A stretch of DNA of 64,000 bases, from NCBI GenBank assembly GCA_023439125.1, contig JAEXOU010000018.1, forward strand, positions 1-64,000, read 5' to 3'. Positions 37,223 to 46,770 of the stretch are shown piece by piece (the first letter of the stretch is position 1; each line of letters opens with the position of its first letter). The translations under genes and the position numbers were made by a program. The notes beneath the pieces were generated by a model that had not been told where the DNA came from, did no database searches, and saw only the letters and a list, made by a program, of their open reading frames with translations. This DNA is from Bacillota bacterium (lineage in GTDB: Bacteria > Bacillota > Clostridia > Lachnospirales > Lachnospiraceae).

Positions 37223-38452
37223 TTATAGTAATGTAATATTTCTAGTTAAACGTTCAAAAAGATTATAACCATCCCAAATCAAATCAAAATCCATAGTTTT
37301 ACCTATTGGTACAATTCGATCAATTCCACGAATGCCACTTGTAATCAGTGGGACAAACATCTCCTTATCTCCCATATAAGAGACTGTCTGACATCTGCTA
37401 TCATTACATAATTCACTTAATTCCATGATATTTTGACATTCATACTCAAAGAAATACCCCGAATTATCTTTTAGTTCTATCAATTCAGAGGTAAGAGATT
37501 CTACTTTCATTCTTACGATTAGATTGTTTTCACTAACTTCTTTTTTTACATTATCTTGTGCCACAGCGAGTAGATAACTACTGGTCAACTTATTAACAGC
37601 TTGTACACCTTGTATCTCATATTTCTTATCAACAAGTATTTGTAATTCTTTCCAAAACAACTGCTTGGCATCACGAATTTTGCTCCCCATCCACACAACA
37701 ACCCTAGGTGAGGTACACGCGTTCTGATCAGTTAGATAAGTATCATTATAAAAACTGTTTGCTATTTCTACCTTATTTTCAGTTTTCATATATTTATCTG
37801 AATCTATTACTACTAATGAAAATCTGTCCGTAAATGTAATCTCTGTTGCTCTTGGCTTTATCGGAGATTTTCTAAGTTCTGCTATGGTGTTATTACCTCC
37901 CCATACAACTCGAACATCAGCAATTGAGGAGAATGCATCATTTACAGAACTATCATGCCCATACTTTACAAGAACGATATACGGAGCTAAGGTTTTGCAA
38001 TGATCTAATACTTTGCTTATCACTCTACAAATAATATTAACTTGTGGAAAATCTTTTGATGGTATCCTGACAATATTAGCATTTCCACATAGTAAACCAG
38101 TAACTAAAGAATATGCGAAGTTAACTGGAACATTTGAAGGTGAAATATGAAACACAATTCCACGTCCTTGTTTCTTAATATTATTTTCTTCAGTAAAGAA
38201 TCTATTCTTAAGAGCTTCCGTTGATGCTCTTCGCATCCAAAATGCTAGAGTTATTACATCAGGATACGCTTTTGCCTCTCGATCAGCCAGCAATTCCTTA
38301 GAAATATTATTTAATAGTGTTATTACGCTTTCCGAAAAAGGTGTTAATGTTGGTACCAGTTGCATCTGTTTTAATATATCACAATTACCAACAGCATATG
38401 TGATTTTGCAATTGGTAAAATCAATAACGTCCTTAATTGAACTTTGTTGCAT
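37223..38452 (-). CDS. LuxC-like acyl-CoA/acyl-enzyme reductase, copy 1
   Basis: A 409-residue member of the LuxC branch of aldehyde dehydrogenases, which reduces an activated acyl group to an aldehyde with NADPH. GRGIVFHISPSNVPVNFAYS is the substrate/cofactor segment, WGGNNTIAELR another family block, and QNACTSPR carries the nucleophilic Cys246. The ATG lies inside the end of the LuxE-like gene (20-base overlap), with its ribosome binding site GGGGGTG within the LuxE codons, so the two are translationally coupled. A diverged paralogue is at 44500-45708. In bioluminescent bacteria LuxC and LuxE form one complex; here the substrate is unknown. Confidence 0.88.
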   Translation of the reverse strand: MQQSSIKDVIDFTNCKITYAVGNCDILKQMQLVPTLTPFSESVITLLNNISKELLADREAKAYPDVITLAFWMRRASTEALKNRFFTEENNIKKQGRGIVFHISPSNVPVNFAYSLVTGLLCGNANIVRIPSKDFPQVNIICRVISKVLDHCKTLAPYIVLVKYGHDSSVNDAFSSIADVRVVWGGNNTIAELRKSPIKPRATEITFTDRFSLVVIDSDKYMKTENKVEIANSFYNDTYLTDQNACTSPRVVVWMGSKIRDAKQLFWKELQILVDKKYEIQGVQAVNKLTSSYLLAVAQDNVKKEVSENNLIVRMKVESLTSELIELKDNSGYFFEYECQNIMELSELCNDSRCQTVSYMGDKEMFVPLITSGIRGIDRIVPIGKTMDFDLIWDGYNLFERLTRNITLL

Positions 38453-39527
38453 AAGTATCACTGCACCCCCTGATCTCTGCATTCTTTAGTCTTCCAATTA
38501 TCTTAAAATACTTTCCTTTTCTATGACAAGGGCAATCATCTTCACCAAGTATGATACCTTCGTCTTCAGTTAAAAGTGAATGCCCAGGATAAGATTCTGG
38601 AAGCATAGATACTACTTGAATTATTCCTCTTTCCCCTTGGTCACAAATAGAAAAATCTTTTGGTCTTCTCATTATAACATCCGAGAATATACTTGCATGT
38701 AAATGTCCACATTCACACTGCATATAAATACAGCCCGTTTGCTCAACCATGCCATAATAATCATGAATAGAGTTTAATCCACAGACATCTTTGAGCCTTT
38801 GATGAAACTCCTCTTGAGATACCGCTTCACTTACGAGTTTTTTCCAGCCACCGCCATGAATTAAGATCCCATTCGATAAGTCAAACAAGATGCCTTCCTG
38901 TTTTAGACGAACCATTTCTTTATAAAAATGCTGCCATACCATAAAAGTAAATCCAAACATAAATATTTTCTTTCCTTTATGCTTTTCAAGAAATGCTTTT
39001 ACTGCTTCGACATCAAGTTGCATATCATCGGTAAGCGCGTATGCCTTATCTGTTCCAAACATAGAAAACCCAAGAATACCTGCCCCTCTAGCTGAAAACA
39101 TTAATCTATTTTTTACAACAGAAGGACAATCAATAATTAACATCGGCATTCTACTTGCTCCGGTAAACTCAGAAACAATCTTTACCATAGTCTTTTGTTG
39201 GTTGCTCGCAGTTACTTTATCTAGATATATCTTTGATACTGCTTGACCTGATGTTCCCGATGAAGTCATAGTTTTAAAAACCTCATCATCTGGAATACTT
39301 TTTAAAGATAATTCTTTAAACAACCTTACTGGAAGAAATGGATAGTCATAATAAGTTTCTGCGTTCTCTGTATGAAATCCAATACTATCTAGCATTCTCT
39401 TGTATTCGGAACAGGTATCTCTATGATGGACTGTCAATTCCTTAATTTTTTCTGTAATTAGTGCTGTTTTCTCTTCCTTCCCCAAAGAATATGGGGGTAT
39501 ATTTAATATTTCATTATAGTCCATCAC
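38433..39527 (-). CDS. LuxE-like acyl-protein synthetase, copy 1
   Basis: A 364-residue acyl-activating enzyme of the LuxE family (ANL superfamily), which adenylates a carboxylic acid and carries the acyl group on a cysteine for LuxC to reduce. TSSGTSGQAVSKIYLD (about 89-104) is the phosphate-binding loop; DYYGMVEQTGCIY and LTEDEGIILGEDDCPC follow. In LuxE the acylated Cys is a few residues from the C-terminus; here Cys355 in RGCSDTYATKFN is ten from the end, and its paralogue keeps it. GGAG precedes the ATG. It sits between the thioesterase and luxC copy 1. Confidence 0.87.
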   Translation of the reverse strand: MMDYNEILNIPPYSLGKEEKTALITEKIKELTVHHRDTCSEYKRMLDSIGFHTENAETYYDYPFLPVRLFKELSLKSIPDDEVFKTMTSSGTSGQAVSKIYLDKVTASNQQKTMVKIVSEFTGASRMPMLIIDCPSVVKNRLMFSARGAGILGFSMFGTDKAYALTDDMQLDVEAVKAFLEKHKGKKIFMFGFTFMVWQHFYKEMVRLKQEGILFDLSNGILIHGGGWKKLVSEAVSQEEFHQRLKDVCGLNSIHDYYGMVEQTGCIYMQCECGHLHASIFSDVIMRRPKDFSICDQGERGIIQVVSMLPESYPGHSLLTEDEGIILGEDDCPCHRKGKYFKIIGRLKNAEIRGCSDTYATKFN

Positions 39528-39549
39528 TTCAACTCCTTGCTTTTAATTG

Positions 39550-40263
39550 TTATCTATGATCAATGATACTTTTACACTTTTTACTTATTATTTTTGCCAT
39601 TTCACGTGCATGTTGTTGAATAAAGAAATGATTATCACCCAGTTCAAAAAAGTCTACTTCTCCCCTAGTGAAATCCCCCCAATCTTTCACCCTTATGAAT
39701 GGCGTATCCGACTCACAATAGAAAACTGTAACATCACTTTGTATTTTCCCTTTTTCTTCTTGATAAATATAGTCATGGAGTAATTTATAATCAGCATATA
39801 CTGGTCTTATATAGATGTCAAGAAATCTCTTGTTATTCAATATTCTCTCATCAATTCCTCCAAGAGCAACTACTTTTTCAATAAAGACTTCCTTATCTAA
39901 CAAAGAATAATTGTGACCAATAGTATCATAATTAATAGCCTCTCTTGCAGCAAAGAATACATGCTCTGGTTTCTCTGACAACTCATATTGTGCTAAATTA
40001 AAAGCAACTTCCACTCCCATACTATATCCTAGTAAGGCAAATGGAAGTTCTACATTACGATTTCGTTCAACTTGACTCTTTGCATCCAAAATAAGCTCAG
40101 CCATGGTTTCGCAAAATGGTTCTTTCATTCGCGTACCTCTTCCTGGATACTCAATAATATAAACATCTATACTTTCATCGAGAAAAGTGCTTAACTCTGA
40201 AAAAGCCACGGCACTCCCTCCAGCAAAAGGCATACAAAACAGTTGTATTTTCTTTTTATTCAT
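39550..40263 (-). CDS. Type II thioesterase (GrsT family)
   Basis: A 237-residue alpha/beta hydrolase of the kind found with non-ribosomal peptide and polyketide systems, where it removes wrong acyl groups from carrier proteins or releases products. FCMPFAGGSAVAF (9-21), Ser81 in GYSMG, Asp186 in CESDTPF and His212 in GDNHFF give a complete triad. Its ATG overlaps the stop codon of the adenylating enzyme (ATGAATAA), and an acyl carrier protein gene lies just before that, so the carrier protein is the likely substrate. Confidence 0.9.
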   Translation of the reverse strand: MNKKKIQLFCMPFAGGSAVAFSELSTFLDESIDVYIIEYPGRGTRMKEPFCETMAELILDAKSQVERNRNVELPFALLGYSMGVEVAFNLAQYELSEKPEHVFFAAREAINYDTIGHNYSLLDKEVFIEKVVALGGIDERILNNKRFLDIYIRPVYADYKLLHDYIYQEEKGKIQSDVTVFYCESDTPFIRVKDWGDFTRGEVDFFELGDNHFFIQQHAREMAKIISKKCKSIIDHR

Positions 40264-41677
40264 AATATTTTGTTAACTCTTTATAGAGTGTTTTCCCTGC
40301 ATCATTTTTAGGAATCTCATCAATCTTAATTACTTTAAATGCGGAAGGATTTAATTTCGTCTTATCTGATATAAATGTTTTGACGTCATCAACTACAGAT
40401 TCATTTGTAACAAAGATGTACATATGGTCATCGATACCTGCACAAGCGCATTCCATAAAATTAAACTGTGACTTAATTAATCGATCCACCTCATCAAGAT
40501 TAACTCTGTTGCCAAATATTTTTAAGAACCTCTTCTTACGTCCAACGATAAAGTAGTATCCATCAACATCACGCTTTGCCATATCACCAGTTAATAATCT
40601 ACCATATCTTTCATCGCCCTTAATTAGGTCTTCTCCACATTCAGCATATCCTAATGTAACATTCGGACCTTCATAGACAAGTTCTCCTGTCACTTCTGAT
40701 TCCTCAATAATCTGGTCGTTTGCATCAATCAGTGAAAACTTTCCACCAGGTATTGCAATTCCACAACTTCCGTATTTTTCTAGTGACTTATCATATGGCA
40801 AGTATCCCATTCTAGCAGTTGCTTCACAAGCCCCATACATTACAATAAACTTTTTATTCTTCTCAATAGCATATTCTGCGAACTTTTTATGAAGTTCCGG
40901 TGATAGCTTCCCACCTGCTTGTGTCATATATCGTAAATCCGGAAGGTCCATTCTAAAGAAACGTAGTTTCTCTAGCATTTCATAAGTATAAGGTACTCCG
41001 CCAAATGAAGTTGCCTTCTGTTCTTTCATAAATGACCAGAAGCCACGATCCATTAATGTCTTGTCTGTTAATAGAATAGTTGCACCAACTAGTAAATGAC
41101 TATTAATTATAGAACAGCCATATGTATAGTTCATCGGAAGTGTAGTTATCGGACGTTCCGTCGAATCTAGCTCTAGATACTGAGCAATCTGTTCTGCATT
41201 TACCATTACATTCTCATATGTTTGACGCACAAACTTAGGACTCCCAGTTGAACCAGAAGTCGTAAGAAGCAAGCCTAAGTTTTCATACAATGCGTATTGA
41301 TGTTCGAAATTAGTTTTTAACAGTGAATATTCAAAATTCTCATATACTACATCATAATCAGAAAATCCTACTGTTTGCTTTGAAGGTACCCACAAATAGG
41401 CAGGACAATAGCTAATGATGAGATTTTGAAGAAGCTCTTTATCCAAATGTGCATTAAGTAACACTGGGACAACTTGATTTCTCATAAATGCAGTGTAGCC
41501 AACTACTGAACCTATAGAATTCGTACACAAAGAAAACACAAGACACCTCTGATTGATAATATCAGCAATCTTGTCGTTTTCTTTCTGTAATTCACTATAT
41601 GTCAGTGTATTATCACTGTCATCTATCAATGCAATATTATCTTCGAATTTATTAAAATTCCACATCATACTTTGCAC
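40256..41677 (-). CDS. Stand-alone acid-activating (AMP-forming) enzyme
   Basis: A 473-residue ANL-superfamily enzyme. LLLTTSGSTGSPKFV (137-150) is the phosphate loop, YGACEATARMGYLP the A5-type motif, TGDMAKRDVDGYYFIVGRKKRFLKIFGNRVN the hinge region, and the terminal KNDAGKTLYKEL holds the catalytic Lys. It likely loads an acid onto the small acyl carrier protein encoded immediately upstream, whose gene it overlaps by 26 bases. The start is GTG at 41677, spaced 7 bases from GGAG; the nearby ATGs are too far from it. Substrate unknown. The arrangement resembles loading modules of NRPS-like pathways. Confidence 0.87.
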   Translation of the reverse strand: MQSMMWNFNKFEDNIALIDDSDNTLTYSELQKENDKIADIINQRCLVFSLCTNSIGSVVGYTAFMRNQVVPVLLNAHLDKELLQNLIISYCPAYLWVPSKQTVGFSDYDVVYENFEYSLLKTNFEHQYALYENLGLLLTTSGSTGSPKFVRQTYENVMVNAEQIAQYLELDSTERPITTLPMNYTYGCSIINSHLLVGATILLTDKTLMDRGFWSFMKEQKATSFGGVPYTYEMLEKLRFFRMDLPDLRYMTQAGGKLSPELHKKFAEYAIEKNKKFIVMYGACEATARMGYLPYDKSLEKYGSCGIAIPGGKFSLIDANDQIIEESEVTGELVYEGPNVTLGYAECGEDLIKGDERYGRLLTGDMAKRDVDGYYFIVGRKKRFLKIFGNRVNLDEVDRLIKSQFNFMECACAGIDDHMYIFVTNESVVDDVKTFISDKTKLNPSAFKVIKIDEIPKNDAGKTLYKELTKYYE

Positions 41678-41891
41678 TTAAAATCTCCATTCCCTTCTCA
41701 AAAGAACTGAAATCAATAATATCATCTGTATCCATCATAATATCAAAAGCATCCTCAATGGCCGCTACAAGCCCCATATGTCCGACGGAATCCCATGCTT
41801 GAACATCTTGATACTTAAGTTCTGGAGCTTGGTCTTTCGTTACCTCTAGTGCCTCTACAAACGCATTAATGTACTTTTCCTTGTTAGTCAT
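41652..41891 (-). CDS. Acyl carrier protein
   Basis: A 79-residue carrier protein. Ser35 in QAWDSVGHMGLV is the phosphopantetheine attachment site, and the rest has the size and acidic helix pattern of ACP/PCP proteins. The ATG at 41891 has GGAGG well spaced; the 20 codons open upstream are not part of it. Its end overlaps the adenylating enzyme that probably loads it. It is not the housekeeping acpP, which would sit with fatty acid genes. It may tether an acid while LuxE/LuxC, or another enzyme, acts on it. Confidence 0.92.
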   Translation of the reverse strand: MTNKEKYINAFVEALEVTKDQAPELKYQDVQAWDSVGHMGLVAAIEDAFDIMMDTDDIIDFSSFEKGMEILSAKYDVEF

Positions 41892-41931
41892 ATTTTTTTC
41901 CTCCAAATATATTTTATTTAATTGTATTTTA

Positions 41932-42666
41932 TTATAAACTTCCACCATCAACTCGTATTACCTGTCCATTTATATACGATGCTGCTTCAGAAGCTAAAAA
42001 CATTATTGCACTGACAATTTCTTCCTTTTTTGCAAGTCGTTTAATTGCCATGTTATTATAAAGAGATTCACCTAATTTCTCCAAATACTTATCAGACATA
42101 TCAGTATCAACAGGGCCTGGTGCTACCGCATTTACTCTAATACCCTGCTCACCTAATTCAGCTGCAAATATTTTTGTAAGTGAAATCAATGCTGCCTTTG
42201 ATGCGCCATATACTCCATCGCCTATATGTGAATCTAGTCCTGCAATACTTGCAACATTCACAATAGCTCCTGACTTATTTTTCATCATTCTCTTACTAAC
42301 ATACTGCATAATTAACATAGATGCAAAAAAGTTAACATCGAAAATTTCTCTTGCAATACTGGTAGTCGTCATATTAATAAGCCCGTAATGATTTATGCCT
42401 GCATTATTTATTAACACATCAATTGCTGTTTTATCACTAAATATAGTTTTCATTCCTTGTTTGATTTCATCTTCATTCTTAAGGTCAAAATAAATAGGTT
42501 TAATAAATCCTTCTGCAGAATCATTAAGATTATTAATAAAGAATTCAAACTCCTTGTTTTCTTTTCTAGCACAAGCATATACACTATCGCCTTTCTTAGC
42601 ATACGCCTCAACCAGTGCCTTCCCTATTCCCCTATTTGCACCTGTAATTATTACTGTTTGTCCCAT
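41932..42666 (-). CDS. Short-chain dehydrogenase/reductase, copy 1
   Basis: A 244-residue classical SDR. TGANRGIGKAL (9-19) binds the NAD(P) cofactor, NNAG (87-90) is present and the catalytic Ser140, Tyr153 and Lys157 are in place; the C-terminus VIRVDGGSL is typical of FabG-like reductases. It follows the split transketolase pair (one base between genes), so it likely reduces the ketone that transketolase makes. Its paralogue at 48575 stands just before the other transketolase pair. Confidence 0.9.
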   Translation of the reverse strand: MGQTVIITGANRGIGKALVEAYAKKGDSVYACARKENKEFEFFINNLNDSAEGFIKPIYFDLKNEDEIKQGMKTIFSDKTAIDVLINNAGINHYGLINMTTTSIAREIFDVNFFASMLIMQYVSKRMMKNKSGAIVNVASIAGLDSHIGDGVYGASKAALISLTKIFAAELGEQGIRVNAVAPGPVDTDMSDKYLEKLGESLYNNMAIKRLAKKEEIVSAIMFLASEAASYINGQVIRVDGGSL

Positions 42667-42667
42667 G

Positions 42668-43648
42668 CTAATCCTCTTTCATTGCACTAAGTATTCTATT
42701 AGCTATACCAACTGCATCCAATCCACAATACTCTTCTGTCCACTTTTGTGTTCCAGCTGGTAAATATGCCTCCTTTGGAGCAATAGGAATCATTTTAGGT
42801 AGCCTTCCTTCTAAAGTCTGGCATAAACACTCGCATATTGCACTATATAAGCCTCCTGGAATAATGTGATCCTCTACAATAACGATAGCTTTGTACCTTA
42901 ATAAAGACTTCAATATATCTTTATCTAATGGTACAATTGTATGCATATCAACTATTTTTACGGAATAACTTTCTGATTCTACAATTTTTGCAGCCTCTAT
43001 AACATTTTGCATTATAGTACCACAACTTACAATTGCAATTTCATTTCCCTCTTTTATTACATTAGCTTTCCCAATAGAAAAATCAAACCTATCATCTGTA
43101 TAAATCATCGGAAGCATCTGTTTATCAGTTAATCTAATATAAAATGGACCATCATGCGTGAAAGCTTCATTTATTGCCTTGTAAATTTCCACTCCATCAC
43201 ATGGTGACAGAATCTTAATTCCTGGTATGGAACGTATCATTGCTATATCTGGTGCATTAGAATGCGTATAACCGAAACTTGAAGCAGCGAAACCACTATC
43301 CATACCCACAAGCTTAATATTGGACTGCATAAATCCCATAAAATTTCTTACTTGATCTGCAACACGTGCAGATGCAAACGTTGACCATGTCGTTGCAATG
43401 ACAGGTGTACCCTTCGATGCTAAGCCTGCTGCAATTCCAATCATATTCTGCTCTGCAATTCCAACATTTATAAACTGGTCTGGGAAGTTTTTCTTTACTC
43501 GTTCAAAACCTGATGCTCTTGATAAATCAGCAGATATTACAAACAATTCATTTTGATCACATAGATAATCATAAACTGCTTGTCCAAGTACTCCTCTGGC
43601 ACCTAAACGTGCAAGAAATCTACTATTCTTTGAATTAATTTCAAGCAT
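42668..43648 (-). CDS. Transketolase-like C-terminal subunit, copy 1
   Basis: A 326-residue protein equal to the pyrimidine-binding and C-terminal domains of transketolase. FINVGIAEQNMIGIAAGLA carries the Glu that activates thiamine diphosphate. It needs the N-terminal subunit encoded just upstream (8-base overlap) to form a whole transketolase-like enzyme, which would move a two-carbon ketol unit onto an aldehyde. Split pairs of this kind occur in archaea, in some Clostridia and in secondary metabolism. Location inside a glycan locus with aldehyde-forming LuxEC argues for a special acceptor. Confidence 0.9.
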   Translation of the reverse strand: MLEINSKNSRFLARLGARGVLGQAVYDYLCDQNELFVISADLSRASGFERVKKNFPDQFINVGIAEQNMIGIAAGLASKGTPVIATTWSTFASARVADQVRNFMGFMQSNIKLVGMDSGFAASSFGYTHSNAPDIAMIRSIPGIKILSPCDGVEIYKAINEAFTHDGPFYIRLTDKQMLPMIYTDDRFDFSIGKANVIKEGNEIAIVSCGTIMQNVIEAAKIVESESYSVKIVDMHTIVPLDKDILKSLLRYKAIVIVEDHIIPGGLYSAICECLCQTLEGRLPKMIPIAPKEAYLPAGTQKWTEEYCGLDAVGIANRILSAMKED

Positions 43649-44507
43649 TTAATCCCACCTCCGACTTAGCTACATCCAATTCAGTTCCCTTAAGGTAGTT
43701 ATCATGCCAGAGATAGTTATTCTCCATAAAGCTTATTCCCTTACCTTTCGTGGTATTGGCAATGATTGCTTTCGGACAATCTTTATTCTCCGATTTACTA
43801 AAAGCATTAATCAACTCAAGACAATTATGCCCATCAACTGAATAAGTTTCAAATCCAAAACTCTCCAATCTGCATTTAATATTTTCCCAAGAAAGTATTT
43901 CTTTTGTATATCCATCAGACTGTATACCATTCGCATCAATAATTAAAGTGAAATTATCCAATTTTGACTGTGCTGCAAACATAATTGCTTCCCACACATT
44001 TCCTTCATCAATTTCACCATCACCAACCAAAACATACGTATGATATGATTGACTTCTCTTCTTAGCAAGAAGAGCTAATCCAACACCATAGGAAGGAGCA
44101 ATCCCAAGACTTCCACCAGACACTTCAATACCAAGTTTCTTGTCATAGTGTGCAAGCTCTGAAAGACTACTGCCATTATCTCTATATGTATGATATATAT
44201 CGTCTGACAGAATCCCTTCTATATTCATAATGGTGTAAAGAGCTAATGATGCATGTCCCTTTGATAACAAAAACTTATCCTTATCATCATCTTTGCAGTT
44301 ATCCTGTTTCATAATGACATGATACAAAACTGTTAATACTTCAGTACAAGATAATATACTACCCCAATGTATATTACCATTTATACTACATGCTTTACTT
44401 ATCATCATTTGGCGCATCTTTGCTGCTATTGCTTTACATTCCTCGACTTGTACTCTCAATTCTTCGTGAATCTGATCTTTTTGATTAATAATTGCACTTT
44501 TACTCAT
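43641..44507 (-). CDS. Transketolase-like N-terminal subunit, copy 1
   Basis: A 288-residue protein equal to the diphosphate-binding domain of transketolase. LLSKGHASLALY, VSGGSLGIAPSYGVGLA and the thiamine-diphosphate motif VGDGEIDEGNVWEA with DANGIQSDG are visible. The preferred ATG at 44507 follows GGGGGA and overlaps the stop of luxC copy 2; three codons of open frame precede it. Together with the next gene it should form one enzyme. It differs clearly from the second pair at 46.8-48.6 kb, so the two pairs probably act on different substrates. Confidence 0.9.
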   Translation of the reverse strand: MSKSAIINQKDQIHEELRVQVEECKAIAAKMRQMMISKACSINGNIHWGSILSCTEVLTVLYHVIMKQDNCKDDDKDKFLLSKGHASLALYTIMNIEGILSDDIYHTYRDNGSSLSELAHYDKKLGIEVSGGSLGIAPSYGVGLALLAKKRSQSYHTYVLVGDGEIDEGNVWEAIMFAAQSKLDNFTLIIDANGIQSDGYTKEILSWENIKCRLESFGFETYSVDGHNCLELINAFSKSENKDCPKAIIANTTKGKGISFMENNYLWHDNYLKGTELDVAKSEVGLNA

Positions 44508-45708
44508 ATTCCCCCACATACACGAACCTTGTCATGTTCTCAATCATTTTATATCCATCCCAAATGAATTCTAATCCCATAGTCTGTCCTAATGGTACGA
44601 TACGATCGACACCTCTTACTCCATAGTTAAAAACTACATTGAGAATCTCACTTTTATCAACTCCAAATACTGAAACAGTTTGGCACTGTTTTGTTAGTAC
44701 AGGAACGATGTCAGACAAATCTTTTGTTTGATACTCGAAGAAATATCCACCTGCATTTTTGTAATTCATAAGGTCAGAAGATAATTTGTCAACTTCTACT
44801 CTATAAATACGATTATCGCTGGAACGAAGTTTAATCCCCTCCTTGTCCATTGACAAGTCGCAAAAAGAAGAGTACTTATCAATTGCTTGAATTGGTTTCA
44901 TTTGATAGTCACTATTTACGATATATTCTAGTTCCTTCCAAAATGTTTCTTTTGCACTCTCAACATCATCTTTGCATCCTCTCCAAACGACAAGTCTTGG
45001 TGAAGAACACGCATTCTGATCAGTATAATAAGTGTCAGTATAAAATCCTTTGGCAATTTCTTTCTTATCAGCATTCATATACGCTTTTGCATCTATAACA
45101 AGTAAAGAGTGTCGGTCAGCAAAAGCCATCTCTATTGCTCTTGGTGGAATAGGCGATTGCCGAATCGTTTCAATCGTTCTATTTCCGCCCCATATTACTC
45201 TTATATCACATATAGATGAGAAAAAGCTTGTAATATCTATATCATGATCATATTTTACCAAACATAAGTAATTTTTCAAATTAATATGTTTTGTTTCTAA
45301 AAGACGATTAATCGCATCACATATAATATTGACCTGTTCAAATTCTTTATTTGAAACTCTTATAATCGTTGCATTTCCTGCAAGAAGTGATGAAGTCATC
45401 GACACAGCAAAGTTAACTGGAACATTCGATGGTGCGACATGAAAAGCAATACCTCTTCCTAATCGATAACGTCTGTCAGTGTGCTTAAGTTTGACCTGTT
45501 CAATAGATGACTTTCTTATCCAATAAGCATAGGATGTTACGTCGACAAAAGATCTCACTCTCTTATCTGCCAACAGTTCCCTGCTTAAATCAGCTAAAAA
45601 TGATACTACCTGCTCAGAGAACATCGGAAGTGCCGCTACTGTTGGCATACTGTCTAAAGTACTCTCCTCACCAACAAGGTACAGTAATTTATTTGAATTT
45701 ATCTGCAT
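44500..45708 (-). CDS. LuxC-like acyl-CoA/acyl-enzyme reductase, copy 2
   Basis: A 402-residue paralogue of the protein at 37223. GRGIAFHVAPSNVPVNFAVS, WGGNRTIETIR and QNACSSPR (nucleophile Cys234) are kept, so it should be active. It begins inside the end of luxE copy 2 in the same way as copy 1: both pairs share the run GGGGGTGCAG-GATACTTATGCA across the overlap. That shared junction suggests the luxE-luxC unit was duplicated as a whole. It is followed by the first transketolase pair with an 8-base overlap. Confidence 0.88.
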   Translation of the reverse strand: MQINSNKLLYLVGEESTLDSMPTVAALPMFSEQVVSFLADLSRELLADKRVRSFVDVTSYAYWIRKSSIEQVKLKHTDRRYRLGRGIAFHVAPSNVPVNFAVSMTSSLLAGNATIIRVSNKEFEQVNIICDAINRLLETKHINLKNYLCLVKYDHDIDITSFFSSICDIRVIWGGNRTIETIRQSPIPPRAIEMAFADRHSLLVIDAKAYMNADKKEIAKGFYTDTYYTDQNACSSPRLVVWRGCKDDVESAKETFWKELEYIVNSDYQMKPIQAIDKYSSFCDLSMDKEGIKLRSSDNRIYRVEVDKLSSDLMNYKNAGGYFFEYQTKDLSDIVPVLTKQCQTVSVFGVDKSEILNVVFNYGVRGVDRIVPLGQTMGLEFIWDGYKMIENMTRFVYVGEYE

Positions 45709-46768
45709 AAGTATCGCTGCACCCCCTTAATTCTGCACTCTTCATTCGACCAAGAATTTGAATGTATTTACCTTTTCGTCCACATGGGCAATCATCCTCA
45801 CCCAAAACGATTCCCTCATCCTCTGTCAGCAAAGAATGTCCTGGATAAGAATGTGGTAGTGCAGACACGACTTGAATAATTCCTTTTTCGCCATTTTTGC
45901 AAACAGAAAAATCCATGCTGTTTCGTATGATCACATCAGAGTATATACTTGCATGTAAGTGTCCACATTCACACTCCGCATAAATACAACCTGTCTGTTC
46001 TACCATACCATAGTGATCAAGAAAATGTTGAATACCGCAAACTTCATTCACCCTTTTCTTAAACTCATCTCTACTCACTGATTCAGACTCTAATTTCTTC
46101 CAGCCACCACCTGTCATGAGAAACGCTTCTGACATATCGTACTCGCAACCAATTTCCTTAAATGCCTTATAGAAATGCTGCCATACCATAAATGTGAATC
46201 CAAAGATAATAAAGCGCTGCCCATTATACTTCTTCATAAAGGAATCAAGTACTTCTGTATTAAGTGACATATCCTCGTTAAGACAATAAACTGTCTCTCT
46301 AGATACAACGCTTAATCCGATGATTGCTGCACCTCTAGCTGAAAACATCTTTCGATCCTTAAGTACTGCTGGGGTATCAACTACTAACAAAGGAAGCCTT
46401 TTGGATCCCCAAAAATCGCTTAGTATTTTCACCATAACTTTTTGCTGAATCATAGCAGTGTCTTTATCAAGATATATTTTTGAAACAGCTTGTCCAGTCG
46501 TACCACTAGAAGTCATTATCTTAAAAATATTATCTTGTGATATACTTCTCAATTCATGGTTTTTAAACATTCTGACAGGGAAATAAGGAATATCTTCTAC
46601 ATTATCTACTTTATCCTTGTCGTAGGAAAGAGCATCAAGAAACCTAGCATATGGCTCTGAGTTCACTCTATGAAACTCAGTAAGTTCCATTAGTTCCTTG
46701 GTTAACAACTCATTCTTCTGTTTTTTATCCAATTCGTATGGTGCATATTCATAAAAATCATTTATCAT
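45689..46768 (-). CDS. LuxE-like acyl-protein synthetase, copy 2
   Basis: A 359-residue paralogue of the LuxE-like protein at 38433, with TSSGTTGQAVSKIYLD, DHYGMVEQTGCIY and LTEDEGIVLGEDDCPC, and the near-terminal Cys350 in RGCSDTYADKFK that may carry the acyl group. It follows the second transketolase pair directly (2 bases between). AAGGA is present but rather far from the ATG, so translation may depend on coupling to the gene before. Confidence 0.87.
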   Translation of the reverse strand: MINDFYEYAPYELDKKQKNELLTKELMELTEFHRVNSEPYARFLDALSYDKDKVDNVEDIPYFPVRMFKNHELRSISQDNIFKIMTSSGTTGQAVSKIYLDKDTAMIQQKVMVKILSDFWGSKRLPLLVVDTPAVLKDRKMFSARGAAIIGLSVVSRETVYCLNEDMSLNTEVLDSFMKKYNGQRFIIFGFTFMVWQHFYKAFKEIGCEYDMSEAFLMTGGGWKKLESESVSRDEFKKRVNEVCGIQHFLDHYGMVEQTGCIYAECECGHLHASIYSDVIIRNSMDFSVCKNGEKGIIQVVSALPHSYPGHSLLTEDEGIVLGEDDCPCGRKGKYIQILGRMKSAELRGCSDTYADKFK

Positions 46769-46770
46769 AA

